From Cloacibacillus sp. (GTDB lineage: Bacteria > Synergistota > Synergistia > Synergistales > Synergistaceae), in contig NZ_JAJBUX010000072.1 in the NCBI RefSeq assembly GCF_020860125.1, forward strand, positions 1 to 21,458: a DNA stretch of 21,458 nucleotides, in the 5' to 3' direction. The stretch's first letter is position 1; each line of letters starts with the position of its first letter. Of this stretch, positions 6,312 to 13,891 are shown in pieces. A program made the translations under genes and the position numbers. The notes beneath the pieces are model-generated. The model had not been told where the DNA came from, made no database searches, and worked only from the letters and a program-made list of their open reading frames with translations.

Positions 6312-7385
6312 TTATTCCTCCTTCAGATTCTGTTCGTTATCATCCAAATCCTCGTCGTCATCATCAAGCAGGGTACTGATATCGCCGCTGAGATGAAGGT
6401 CGAATTTGGCCAGTTTCTCCTCGATCTCTTTGAGGGAGATTTTACCGAGGTTGCGGATTTTCAGAAGGTCGTCCCTCGTCCTGGAGACAAGTTCGCCTAT
6501 CATATGGACTCCGCCGCGGAGCAGGCAGTTTTCACTGCGCACCGAAAGCTCAAGGTCTCTCACAGGACGTGAGTAGATCGAGTTCTCTCCCATCTGGAAA
6601 CCGGAGAGTCCGCTGTGCGCGTCAAAACCCTTGCTTCCGCCCATCGCCGCCGCGCGCGAGGCCTCGTCGTTCTTGATGATCTCATCAAGAGCGCTTGTTC
6701 CGGGGCCGGCAAGCAAATCCACAATCGAGGAGTAGTATCCTTTGAGGATACGGCTGGCCTGGATGACTGCGGACTCAGGGGTCACAACGCCGTTGGTCCA
6801 GATCTCCAGCGTAAGACTGTCGTAGTCGGTACGCTGTCCCATACGTTTGTCCTGGATGTCGTACTTCACGCGCTGCACGGGAGAAAAGAGGGCGTCTGTC
6901 TGAAGCGCATCCACCGGCAGGTAGGAGGCGCGCGGACGGTCTATCGGCGCGTAACCGGTGCCGGTAGCGACGTAGATGTCCATCGACAGAGAATGTCCCT
7001 CTTCAAGCGTACAGATGTACGCCTCCGGATCGGGAAATTCAACTTCGCTGTCGGGATCGATATCCGACACCGTAACAGCCTTCGGTCCCTTGGCTTCGAG
7101 ATGAAGGGTGCGCACCGATGTTGAATGGCAGCGAACGGGAATATGCTTCAGATTTACCAGAAGTTCGATAACGTCCTCTTTAACTCCCGGAATTGTGCTG
7201 AATTCATGCAGGACTCCCTCAACGCGCACGGCGACGACCGCCGCCCCGCTGATTGAGGAGAGCAGAACACGGCGCAATGAATTGCCCAGTGTTACTCCGT
7301 AGCCTCTTTCCAGAGGCTCAACGGTAATCTTACCGTATGACGGGGTGGATTCCTGTACTATGATCTCATGACGATCATGCTCCAT
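6312..7385 (-). CDS. rpoA: DNA-directed RNA polymerase subunit alpha
   Basis: The alpha subunit dimerises to start RNA polymerase assembly and contacts promoter UP elements and activators. Of 357 residues, 1-230 form the assembly domain (ERGYGVTLGNSLRRVLLSS at 26-44), a linker follows, and about 272-332 form the C-terminal DNA-binding domain (LELSVRSENCL, with Arg283 at the main DNA-contact position, then IRNLGKISLKEIEEKL). The last 20 or so residues are very acidic. A GTG at 7409 would add eight residues and overlap the rpsD stop, but the ATG at 7385 has AGGTGGGGGAG just upstream and gives the usual N-terminus, so I chose it. Confidence 0.96.
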   Translation of the reverse strand: MEHDRHEIIVQESTPSYGKITVEPLERGYGVTLGNSLRRVLLSSISGAAVVAVRVEGVLHEFSTIPGVKEDVIELLVNLKHIPVRCHSTSVRTLHLEAKGPKAVTVSDIDPDSEVEFPDPEAYICTLEEGHSLSMDIYVATGTGYAPIDRPRASYLPVDALQTDALFSPVQRVKYDIQDKRMGQRTDYDSLTLEIWTNGVVTPESAVIQASRILKGYYSSIVDLLAGPGTSALDEIIKNDEASRAAAMGGSKGFDAHSGLSGFQMGENSIYSRPVRDLELSVRSENCLLRGGVHMIGELVSRTRDDLLKIRNLGKISLKEIEEKLAKFDLHLSGDISTLLDDDDEDLDDNEQNLKEE

Positions 7386-7408
7386 ATTCTCCCCCACCTT
7401 TCGTTTCA

Positions 7409-8035
7409 CTAACGTGCATAGAATTCAACAACAAGCTGTTCGTTTACTGGTACGTCTATCTGCTCACGGACCGGTACTGCGACTAACGAGCCTGACATTG
7501 CTTCCGGGTTAAATTCAAGCCACGCGGGAATGCTGCGGCTTGCTGACGCTTCGGCGTTCTGCTTGATCGTCGGGACGTCACGGCTGCCTTCGGCGACTGC
7601 GACGACATCTCCGACCTTCAGGAGCGCGCTGGGTATGTCGAGCTTGCGGCCGTTGACAGTAAAGTGTCCATGGCAGACAAGCTGACGCGCCTGGCTGCGG
7701 CTTACACCAAGGCCAAGACGGTATACGACGTTGTCAAGACGGCGTTCCAGAAGCTGGAGGAAGTTATGGCCTGTCTGGCCGGACATCCCTGTAGCCTTCT
7801 TGTATATTGTGCTGAACTGGGTCTCGTTGATGCCGTAGAAGCGGCGAAGCTTCTGCTTCTCACGGAGACGGAGTCCATATTCGCTCATCTTGCCGCGGCG
7901 TGTTCCGTGCTGACCGGGCTTTGAATTACGCTTTGTGAGTCCGCACTTCGCTGTGTAGCAGCGGTCTCCCTTCAAAAAGAGCTTGGCGCCCTCTGCGCGG
8001 CAAAGCCGGCAGACAGGTCCTGTGTATCTGCTCAT
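7409..8035 (-). CDS. rpsD: 30S ribosomal protein S4 (zinc-binding form)
   Basis: S4 is an early 16S rRNA binder that starts 30S assembly and helps decoding accuracy. The 208 residues begin MSRYTGPVCRLCRAEG and keep four Cys (9, 12, 26, 31), the zinc-holding N-terminal form. An S4 RNA-binding domain follows (LERRLDNVVYRLGLGVSRSQARQLV, in two parts, then HGHFTVNGRKLDIPS), and the tail VPVNEQLVVEFYAR is typical. GGAGG lies 12 nt before the ATG. It sits between rpsK and rpoA; in other bacteria S4 represses the alpha operon, but I see no clear operator here. Confidence 0.97.
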   Translation of the reverse strand: MSRYTGPVCRLCRAEGAKLFLKGDRCYTAKCGLTKRNSKPGQHGTRRGKMSEYGLRLREKQKLRRFYGINETQFSTIYKKATGMSGQTGHNFLQLLERRLDNVVYRLGLGVSRSQARQLVCHGHFTVNGRKLDIPSALLKVGDVVAVAEGSRDVPTIKQNAEASASRSIPAWLEFNPEAMSGSLVAVPVREQIDVPVNEQLVVEFYAR

Positions 8036-8059
8036 GCTAATAAGTACCTCCTTATAGGA

Positions 8060-8452
8060 CTACACGCGGCGCCGCTTGGGCGGACGGCATCCGTTGTGCG
8101 GGATCGGCGTTGCGTCGCGGATTACGTTTACCTGCAGCCCCGCCGCCTGAAGCGAACGGATGGCAGACTCACGCCCGAGGCCGGGGCCCTTGACTACGAC
8201 GTCAATTTCCACTACTCCGTGGTCCTGGGCAACCTTTGCCGCCTGTGCCGCCGACATCTGCGCGGCGTACGGGGTCGACTTACGGGTCCCCTTGAAACCG
8301 ACGTTTCCGCCTGAGGCCCATGAAAGGGCGTTGCCCTGCTTGTCTGTAAGTGTCACGATGGTGTTGTTGAATGTCGAGTAGATATGCGCGACACCATAAC
8401 TGACGTTCTTTTTCTCTTTGCGCTTACGGCTGCGCTGTACGCGTTTGGCCAA
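8060..8452 (-). CDS. rpsK: 30S ribosomal protein S11 (TTG start)
   Basis: S11 forms part of the 30S platform near the mRNA exit and the E site. The 130-residue product has a basic N-terminus (AKRVQRSRKRKEKKNV), then AHIYSTFNNTIVTLTD, NALSWASGG, GFKGTRKSTPYAAQ and the usual end PIPHNGCRPPKRRRV. The start codon is TTG at 8452; GGGAGGG lies about 8 nt upstream, and no in-frame ATG gives a full N-terminus. It is 25 nt after rpsM and 24 nt before rpsD. Confidence 0.96.
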   Translation of the reverse strand: MAKRVQRSRKRKEKKNVSYGVAHIYSTFNNTIVTLTDKQGNALSWASGGNVGFKGTRKSTPYAAQMSAAQAAKVAQDHGVVEIDVVVKGPGLGRESAIRSLQAAGLQVNVIRDATPIPHNGCRPPKRRRV

Positions 8453-8477
8453 CTGCTATTCCCTCCCTGGTTGCACC

Positions 8478-8855
8478 TTATTTGGTGGCTTTCTTCTTGC
8501 CCGCGACAGTCCTCTTCGGACCTTTGCGAGTACGGGCGTTCGTCTTTGTCCTCTGGCCTCTGACGGGGAGACCCTGACGGTGTCTGAGTCCGCGGTAGCA
8601 GCCTATGTCCATGAGACGCTTGATGTTCATCGCTATGTCGCGGCGAAGGTCACCTTCTACCAGGCGGTTGTCTTCAATTTCAGCGCGAAGTTTCTGCTCT
8701 TCTTCCTCTGACAGGTCCTTCACACGGGTATTGGGATCAATCCCCGTGACCTTTATGATATCGTTCGCAACTGCCGGCCCAATACCAAAAATATAGGTAA
8801 GGGCTATTTCGATCCTCTTCTCACGCGGCAGGTCAACACCGGCTAAACGAGCCAT
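8478..8855 (-). CDS. rpsM: 30S ribosomal protein S13
   Basis: S13 sits in the head of the 30S subunit and bridges to the 50S subunit and P-site tRNA. The 125 residues run MARLAGVDLPREKRIEIALTY, IFGIGPAVANDII, GCYRGLRHRQGLPVRGQRT and TNARTRKGPKRTV, all family hallmarks, with a Lys-rich tail. Its Shine-Dalgarno AGGAGG is made by the last two Arg codons of rpmJ, and the ATG is 6 nt after the rpmJ stop, so the two are very likely coupled. Confidence 0.97.
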   Translation of the reverse strand: MARLAGVDLPREKRIEIALTYIFGIGPAVANDIIKVTGIDPNTRVKDLSEEEEQKLRAEIEDNRLVEGDLRRDIAMNIKRLMDIGCYRGLRHRQGLPVRGQRTKTNARTRKGPKRTVAGKKKATK

Positions 8856-8861
8856 TCCCTG

Positions 8862-8987
8862 CTACCTCCTTGCTCCCTGACGCTGCTTATGGCGCGGGTT
8901 TCTGCTGCAGATCACGCGCACTACTCCGTGACGCTTGATAATTCTGCAATATTCACATATAGGTTTGACCGACGGTCTTACTTTCAT
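8862..8987 (-). CDS. rpmJ: 50S ribosomal protein L36 (zinc-binding form)
   Basis: This small gene encodes 41 residues starting MKVRPSVKPICEYCR and ending NPRHKQRQGARR. The zinc ligands of L36 are present: Cys11, Cys14, Cys27 and His33. It is slightly longer than the usual 37-38 residues because of a GARR tail whose AGG AGG codons double as the rpsM ribosome binding site. AAGGAGG lies about 10 nt before the ATG. It sits between infA and rpsM, the normal place. L36 binds 23S rRNA in the large subunit. Confidence 0.97.
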   Translation of the reverse strand: MKVRPSVKPICEYCRIIKRHGVVRVICSRNPRHKQRQGARR

Positions 8988-9039
8988 TAAATGCAGACCT
9001 CCTTGACTGTACTTGTTCCATCCATGGCGAGATATTCGC

Positions 9040-9258
9040 CTACTTGTATCTGTATGTTATCCTACCGCGCGTCAGGTCGTAAGGCGAGAGTTGCAAAAGA
9101 ACTTTATCGCCCGGCAGTATCCTGATAAAATGCATGCGCATTTTGCCCGAGACATGAGCCAGTATCTTGTGGCCATTTTCCAGCTCAACGCGGAACATGG
9201 CATTTGGCAGCGGCTCCACTACCTTGCCCTTTACTTCAATTACTTCTTCTTTGGCCAT
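9040..9258 (-). CDS. infA: Translation initiation factor IF-1
   Basis: IF-1 occupies the 30S A site during initiation and supports IF-2 and IF-3. The 72 residues are the full OB-fold with hallmarks MAKEEVIEVKGKV, LPNAMFRVELENGH, LAHVSGKMRMHFIRILPGD and LSPYDLTRGRITYRYK. The ATG is inside the preceding KOW gene, overlapping it by 19 nt, with GAGGATGA about 10 nt upstream. A 52-nt gap to rpmJ follows, the largest in the whole minus-strand run. Confidence 0.97.
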   Translation of the reverse strand: MAKEEVIEVKGKVVEPLPNAMFRVELENGHKILAHVSGKMRMHFIRILPGDKVLLQLSPYDLTRGRITYRYK

Positions 9259-9584
9259 TCGGCAGCTTCATCCTCCTGTTCGCAAGATGTGCCGCTGTTT
9301 TCCAAAAGCTTGGAAATTTTCTGCATCAACCAGCCGTTGTCCAGAGGTTTCCCGCCAGCGACACGCCCAGCCACATCTTCGAGATTATAGTGCGTTTGTT
9401 GCAGATGAATAACATTCTTTTTCTTGGGCTTCGCCGCTGTGTATTCGGCCCCGTTAGCTATCAGTATCCTGCCGTCACAGGCTCCCATCACAGCGAATGG
9501 TTTACCCGCGTATTTACCGCGGCGCATGATGACGACATCCCCGGTACTGAACCCCTCTTTATATGTGGAGGAGCTTACTCCCAT
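9240..9584 (-). CDS. KOW-domain putative RNA-binding protein (L14e-like)
   Basis: The 114-residue product resembles the small KOW proteins found between map and infA in Clostridia and relatives, usually called ribosomal L14E-like. The KOW part is about 13-61: STGDVVIMRRGKYAGKPFAV, then GRILIANGAEYTAAKPKKKNVIHLQ; the PKKKNVIHL piece is the clearest hallmark. The second half (about 66-114) is a helical, acidic then Lys-rich extension without a match I know. The gene overlaps map by 10 nt and infA by 19 nt, so it is probably translated in step with both. A role in ribosome biogenesis or translation is inferred from context only. Confidence 0.85.
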   Translation of the reverse strand: MGVSSSTYKEGFSTGDVVIMRRGKYAGKPFAVMGACDGRILIANGAEYTAAKPKKKNVIHLQQTHYNLEDVAGRVAGGKPLDNGWLMQKISKLLENSGTSCEQEDEAAEWPKKK

Positions 9585-10345
9585 GGCGTAAGTATCTCCA
9601 CGCCGTCGTCCGTTACAAGGAGGCTGTACTCAAAATGAGCGGCATCGCTTCCATCTTTCGTTACGACGGTCCATCCGTCAGAGAGGGTCTTTACCTCTTC
9701 GGCCCCGGTCATTACCATCGGCTCTACGCAAAAGGTCATCCGCGGTTTGACGGTTATACCGCTTCCAGGCTCTCCAAAATTGGGAACCTGTGGCGCCTCG
9801 TGCAGCCGGTGTCCGATGCCGTGTCCGGCATAGTCTCTCACAAGACCGCAGCCGGCGGGGATCACTACGTTTTCTACCGCAAACCCGATGTCTCCGAGGG
9901 TCGCCCCCGGTTTTACCGCAGCAGCGCCTTTGTGCAGGGATTCAAGTGTAAGGTCGAGCAGCCGCTGTCGCTCTTCACTTATCTTCCCCACCGCATAGGT
10001 GCAGGCCGCGTCTCCGAAGAAGCCCTCGATTGAGGCGCCGGTGTCGATACTGATGATATCTCCCTCTTCAAGAATTCTCTTTTTGGAGGGGATTCCGTGC
10101 ACGACTTCATCGTTTATCGAAGCGCAGATCGTGCCTGAAAAGGGGACCGATACCCAAGGTACCTTGTACCCCTTGAAGGCGGGCTTCGCACCTGCTTTTT
10201 TTACCAGATTTTCAGCCGCCTCGTCAAGGGTCAGGGTATCGATTCCCGGCTTGACCATTTCCCGCATTAATTTGAGAATGTCAGCAACGATCTGACCTGC
10301 CCTGCGCATCTTGGCTATGTCGCGATCGCTTTTAAATGTGATCAT
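9575..10345 (-). CDS. map: Methionine aminopeptidase, type I
   Basis: Map removes the N-terminal Met from new proteins after deformylation. In 256 residues the five metal ligands of the family are present: Asp101 (DTGAS), Asp112 (GDAACTY), His175 (GHGIGH), Glu208 (VEPM) and Glu239 (HFEYSLLVT). His83 in VVHGIP and His182 in LHEAP complete the active site. No N-terminal extension is present, so it is type Ia-like. It starts 12 nt after adk and its end overlaps the KOW gene by 10 nt. The adk-map-infA order is conserved. Confidence 0.97.
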   Translation of the reverse strand: MITFKSDRDIAKMRRAGQIVADILKLMREMVKPGIDTLTLDEAAENLVKKAGAKPAFKGYKVPWVSVPFSGTICASINDEVVHGIPSKKRILEEGDIISIDTGASIEGFFGDAACTYAVGKISEERQRLLDLTLESLHKGAAAVKPGATLGDIGFAVENVVIPAGCGLVRDYAGHGIGHRLHEAPQVPNFGEPGSGITVKPRMTFCVEPMVMTGAEEVKTLSDGWTVVTKDGSDAAHFEYSLLVTDDGVEILTPWE

Positions 10346-10357
10346 TAAAGTACTGCC

Positions 10358-10999
10358 TCAGCCTTTCCGCTGCTCAAGTATCTTAAGGACCGCGTCTTTG
10401 CCGCCGGTGGCGTCAACTGTAACGAGCAGCCCCTTCTTACCGTAGTAATCTATGAGCGGGGATGTCTGTTCGTGGAATACGGAGAGACGGTTGCGGATGA
10501 CGCTTTCTTTGTCGTCGTCACGCTGAATCACCTCGCCGCCGCACTTATCACAGACGCCCTCTTTCGCCTCGGGCTTGAGTACCGTGTTGTAGATCTCGCC
10601 GCACTGTTTGCAGACTCTTCTTGCCGTAAGCCTGCCGACGACGGTATCGTCGTCTATCTCAAAGCTGACCACCGCGTCAAGCTTGATGCCGAGCTTTGCG
10701 AGCATCAGGTCCAGAGCTTCGGCCTGCCCGATAGTGCGGGGAAAACCGTCAAGGAGAAAACCCTCTTTGCAGTCGGCTTCCAGAAGACGCTTTTCCATCA
10801 TGCCAATGATCACTTCGTCAGGCACAAGCTTTCCCGCGTCCATATATCCTTTCGCGCTCTTGCCGAGCTCCGTCCCCGCCTTGACATTGGCGCGGAGAAT
10901 ATCGCCCGTCGATATATGCGCTACGGGATATTTGCCCTTAATACTGTCAGCCTGTGTGCCTTTGCCGGCTCCCGGCGCTCCAAGAAGAATGATCCTCAT
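10358..10999 (-). CDS. adk: Adenylate kinase with zinc-binding lid
   Basis: Adk interconverts ATP plus AMP and two ADP. The 213 residues have P-loop GAPGAGKGT (7-15), the AMP-site piece STGDILR (30-36) and LLDGFPRT (82-89). The lid holds four Cys (130, 133, 150, 153; CKQCGEIYN and CDKCGG), the zinc-binding long form common in Gram-positive and related bacteria. GAGGCGA lies about 7 nt before the ATG. It follows secY by 21 nt and precedes map by 12 nt. Confidence 0.97.
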   Translation of the reverse strand: MRIILLGAPGAGKGTQADSIKGKYPVAHISTGDILRANVKAGTELGKSAKGYMDAGKLVPDEVIIGMMEKRLLEADCKEGFLLDGFPRTIGQAEALDLMLAKLGIKLDAVVSFEIDDDTVVGRLTARRVCKQCGEIYNTVLKPEAKEGVCDKCGGEVIQRDDDKESVIRNRLSVFHEQTSPLIDYYGKKGLLVTVDATGGKDAVLKILEQRKG

Positions 11000-11020
11000 T
11001 TTCGATTCGCCTCTTTTGGA

Positions 11021-12316
11021 TTACAGTTTTAGCAAACCGCCGCTCTTACCGCCGCGGCGCTTGAGGATGCCCTCATAATGGCGCATGAGAAGCTGTCCCT
11101 CTATCTGATGAACCGTATCAAGCGCTACGCCGACGACGATGATTACCGCGGTACCGCCGAAATAGAAGGTATTGATGTGCATAACACCCGTCATTATAGT
11201 CGGGATGATCGCGATCACCGCAAGGGCGATCGAACCGCCGAGCGTGATACGTCCCATTACCTTCTCTATGTAGTCGGTGGTGGGCTTACCGGGGCGAATG
11301 CCGAGGATGAACCCGCCGTTCTTCTTCATATTCGTCGAGATATCTTCAGGCTTGAAGACAACCGCCGTATAGAAATATGAGAAGAATACGATAAGGAGCA
11401 CATAGAGCACCATATAAAATGGGCTGCTCGGGCTCATCGCCTGCTGTATCATCCTCGCGACGCTGTGCTGGAAAAGTCCCGCTATCGTGTAAGGGAAGAG
11501 CAGCACAGACGAGGCGAAGATTATCGGGATGACGCCCGCCGTATTTACGCGAAGCGGTATGAAGCTCGACTGTCCGCCGTACATTTTGTTTCCGACCATA
11601 CGCTTGGCGTACTGGACCGGCAGACGGCGCTGTCCCTCTTGGAGCATGACGCATCCCGCTACCACCGCTACCATAATTGCAACGGCGATCAGCATAACGA
11701 GCACGTTCATCTCACCAAGACGTACCAGCGACGCCGTACGAATGATAGCTTCAGGGATCCTTACCACTATACCAGCGAAGATAAGCAGGGAGATACCGTT
11801 GCCGATGCCATGGTCCGACATTATTTCACCGAGCCACATGACGGCGACGGCGCCGGTCGTGAGTGTAAGCGACACAAGGATGATGTCAAGCATGCCGCCT
11901 GAGTATATCCCGAGCCCCTTCAACCAGCCTGTCATACCGACTGCCTGTATAAACGCAAAGATGATCGTTCCGTAGCGTGTCCACTGAACGATCTTTTTGC
12001 GCCCCTCTTCTCCCTCTTTCTGCATCTTCTCAATGCTCGGCACGACAACTGCGAGCAGCTGCATGACGATGCTTGAGTTGATGTAGGGGGTCACACCCAG
12101 CGCGAAGATGGAAAAACGGCTGAGTGCTCCTCCCGCAAAGAGGTCCAGGAAACCAAGCAGCGACCCCTGATCAAAAAGTTTTCCGAGGGCAGCTGCATCC
12201 ACTCCGGGAGTGGGTACGTGCGCACCCAGACGGTAGACGAAGAGCGCTGCAAGAGTAAAAAGTATGCGGCGCTTCAGATCGGGCAGCCGAAAGGTATCCC
12301 GGAAGGAATCCAGCAT
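11021..12316 (-). CDS. secY: Preprotein translocase subunit SecY
   Basis: SecY is the ten-helix channel that, with SecE and SecG, exports or inserts proteins driven by SecA or ribosomes. The 431-residue product is of normal length, with a family N-terminus (RRILFTLAALFVYRLGAHVPTPGVD in parts), the plug-region text FSIFALGVTPYINSSIVMQL, MSDHGIGNGISLLIFAGIV and the C-terminal RPGKPTTDYIEKVMGRITLGGS. The ATG directly abuts the rplO stop (TAAATG), with GAGGTG inside the rplO end as ribosome binding site. It also links to this window's exported repeat protein, which would need Sec. Confidence 0.97.
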   Translation of the reverse strand: MLDSFRDTFRLPDLKRRILFTLAALFVYRLGAHVPTPGVDAAALGKLFDQGSLLGFLDLFAGGALSRFSIFALGVTPYINSSIVMQLLAVVVPSIEKMQKEGEEGRKKIVQWTRYGTIIFAFIQAVGMTGWLKGLGIYSGGMLDIILVSLTLTTGAVAVMWLGEIMSDHGIGNGISLLIFAGIVVRIPEAIIRTASLVRLGEMNVLVMLIAVAIMVAVVAGCVMLQEGQRRLPVQYAKRMVGNKMYGGQSSFIPLRVNTAGVIPIIFASSVLLFPYTIAGLFQHSVARMIQQAMSPSSPFYMVLYVLLIVFFSYFYTAVVFKPEDISTNMKKNGGFILGIRPGKPTTDYIEKVMGRITLGGSIALAVIAIIPTIMTGVMHINTFYFGGTAVIIVVGVALDTVHQIEGQLLMRHYEGILKRRGGKSGGLLKL

Positions 12317-12763
12317 TTATATCACCTCTGCCTTGCCGCCGGCGGCCTCTATCTTCTTGGCAGCCGATGAACTATAGGCGTTTGCCTTTACGTTAAGGCT
12401 CTTTGAGAGCTCGCCAACGCCGAGGACCTTAACAGGTTTGCCGGCGTCAGAAATCAGGCGAAGTTCGGAAAGTTCCTTCGCGGTGACTTCCGCGCCCGCT
12501 TCAAAGCGCTCTTCAAGGTCGGCGATGTTGACGATCTCATATTTTACCGCGAAACGGAAGTTGCTGAAGCCGCGCTTAGGAACACGGCGCGCGAGCGGCA
12601 TCTGTCCGCCTTCGAAGTTGGCTCCGATATCAGGGCTCTTGCGGGCCTTCTGGCCTTTGTGGCCCTTTCCCGCAGTCTTTCCCTGTCCGCTGCCCAGACC
12701 CTGTCCAAGGCGCTTTTTCTTTTTGCGCGATCCCGGCACAGGCGAGAGTTCATGAAGTTTCAT
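12317..12763 (-). CDS. rplO: 50S ribosomal protein L15
   Basis: L15 is a late-binding large-subunit protein with a long basic N-terminal extension. The 148 residues show MKLHELSPVPGSRKKKKR, GQGLGSGQGKTAGKGHKGQKAR, FEGGQMPLARRVPKRGF and a globular end (KAEVI). GGGGAGG precedes the ATG. It is 14 nt after rpmD and touches secY with no gap, so secY translation is likely coupled to it. Confidence 0.97.
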   Translation of the reverse strand: MKLHELSPVPGSRKKKKRLGQGLGSGQGKTAGKGHKGQKARKSPDIGANFEGGQMPLARRVPKRGFSNFRFAVKYEIVNIADLEERFEAGAEVTAKELSELRLISDAGKPVKVLGVGELSKSLNVKANAYSSSAAKKIEAAGGKAEVI

Positions 12764-12777
12764 GGCAGTTCCTCCCC

Positions 12778-12960
12778 TTATTCCTCAACAGACCATTCCA
12801 GCAGGTGGCCGATCTTGTTGACCATGCCGCGGATCTGCGGGCTGTCGTTGTGATATACAGTCTCATTGAGCCTGTGAAGGCCAAGAGCCTTTATTATTCT
12901 CTCCTGACTCGGAGGACGGCCTATTGTGCTTTTCTTCCATGTAATACGAAGCTTAGCCAT
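12778..12960 (-). CDS. rpmD: 50S ribosomal protein L30
   Basis: L30 is a small large-subunit protein. The 60 residues include LRITWKKSTIGRPPSQERIIKALGL, here with the family pattern K-S-x-I-G-R-P-x-x-Q, then RLNETVYHNDSPQIRGMVNKIGHLLEW. AGGAGG lies just upstream of the ATG (about 10 nt). It stands between rpsE and rplO, the normal place. L30 is missing in some bacteria, so its presence is a small taxonomic clue. Confidence 0.95.
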   Translation of the reverse strand: MAKLRITWKKSTIGRPPSQERIIKALGLHRLNETVYHNDSPQIRGMVNKIGHLLEWSVEE

Positions 12961-12974
12961 AGCTATGATACCTC

Positions 12975-13493
12975 CTAGGCTTCCTTGCGCTCTTTGCCGC
13001 GGAGACGGTAAATCTCTTCCGGCGTACGGAGGCGCTTGACCGCATCCATCGTCGCATAGGCGATGTTAATGGGGTTCGAAGTTCTTCCGGTGACCTTCGC
13101 GATAACGTCTTTAATTCCGCCGAGCTCCATGATCGGACGCACGGAGGACCCGGCGAGAACGCCCGTTCCCGGCGCAGCCGGACGCATGAGAACTTTTGCG
13201 GCGCCGAACTTGCCTATGATGGGGTGCGGAAGCGTGTGGCCGGTCTTCTTAAGGTCGATCATATTTTTCTTCGCATGTTCGATACCTTTTTTCATGGCCA
13301 CGGAAATTTCTTTGGCTTTGCCCATTCCGAGGCCGACCTGGCTCACGCCGTCGCCTACCACTACAAGTACGCTGAAGCGGAAACGCTTACCACCTTTGAC
13401 GACTTTACTGACGCGGTTGATGGAAACTATGCGTTCTGAAAGTTCAAGGCCTCTGCTGCTATAAGTTTTTGTATTCTGTGTCTCTTTCGCCAC
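12975..13493 (-). CDS. rpsE: 30S ribosomal protein S5 (GTG start)
   Basis: S5 helps decoding accuracy and mRNA unwinding at the 30S entry. The 172 residues contain the N-terminal double-stranded-RNA-binding fold (LSERIVSINRVSKVVKGGKRF, VGLGMGKAKEISVAM) and the C-terminal part (GAAKVLMRPAAPGTGV, VTGRTSNPINIAYATMDAV). The start codon is GTG at 13493, with AGGAGG 9 nt upstream; the encoded MAKETQN start fits. It is 16 nt after rplR. Confidence 0.97.
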   Translation of the reverse strand: MAKETQNTKTYSSRGLELSERIVSINRVSKVVKGGKRFRFSVLVVVGDGVSQVGLGMGKAKEISVAMKKGIEHAKKNMIDLKKTGHTLPHPIIGKFGAAKVLMRPAAPGTGVLAGSSVRPIMELGGIKDVIAKVTGRTSNPINIAYATMDAVKRLRTPEEIYRLRGKERKEA

Positions 13494-13509
13494 TTTATTG
13501 CGCCTCCTC

Positions 13510-13875
13510 TTAGAACTTCAGACCGGCTTCGCGGGCTGCTTCGGCAAGGGCCTTTACTCTGCCGTGATAGACATGGCCGCCTCTGTCAAAGACAACTTCT
13601 GTGATTCCGTTCGCAAGAGCGCGCTCGGCAATGAGCTTGCCGACTGCCTTAGCAGCATCCTGGTTCCCTGTGCCCTTTACGTCGTCAAATTTGTCCTGTA
13701 TGGTCGATGCCGATACAAGCGTATGTCCCTTTTCGTCGTCGATAACCTGCGCAGATATGTGCTTCAGGCTGCCGAAGACTGCAAGACGGGGGCGCTCACC
13801 GGTGCCGGAGAGATGTCTCCTGAGGCGACGGTGGCGAAGCTCCCGCATTTCGTTGCGACTGCGATTACTGATCAA
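13510..13875 (-). CDS. rplR: 50S ribosomal protein L18 (TTG start)
   Basis: L18 binds 5S rRNA and with L5 builds the central protuberance. The 121 residues run RNEMRELRHRRLRRHLSGT, ERPRLAVFGSLKHISAQVIDD, LASAST-like (TLVSAST) and FDRGGHVYHGRVKALAEAAREAGLKF in recognisable pieces. The start is TTG at 13875: starting there gives an N-terminus that lines up with other L18 proteins, and GAGGTG lies about 7 nt upstream. An internal ATG ten residues in would cut the family N-terminus. Confidence 0.95.
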   Translation of the reverse strand: MISNRSRNEMRELRHRRLRRHLSGTGERPRLAVFGSLKHISAQVIDDEKGHTLVSASTIQDKFDDVKGTGNQDAAKAVGKLIAERALANGITEVVFDRGGHVYHGRVKALAEAAREAGLKF

Positions 13876-13891
13876 CGTCCTTCACCTCGCC

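Noticed and set aside
7386..7409. GTG at 7409 as rpoA start
   Set aside because: It overlaps the rpsD stop and adds eight residues lacking family support; the ATG at 7385 has a good ribosome binding site.
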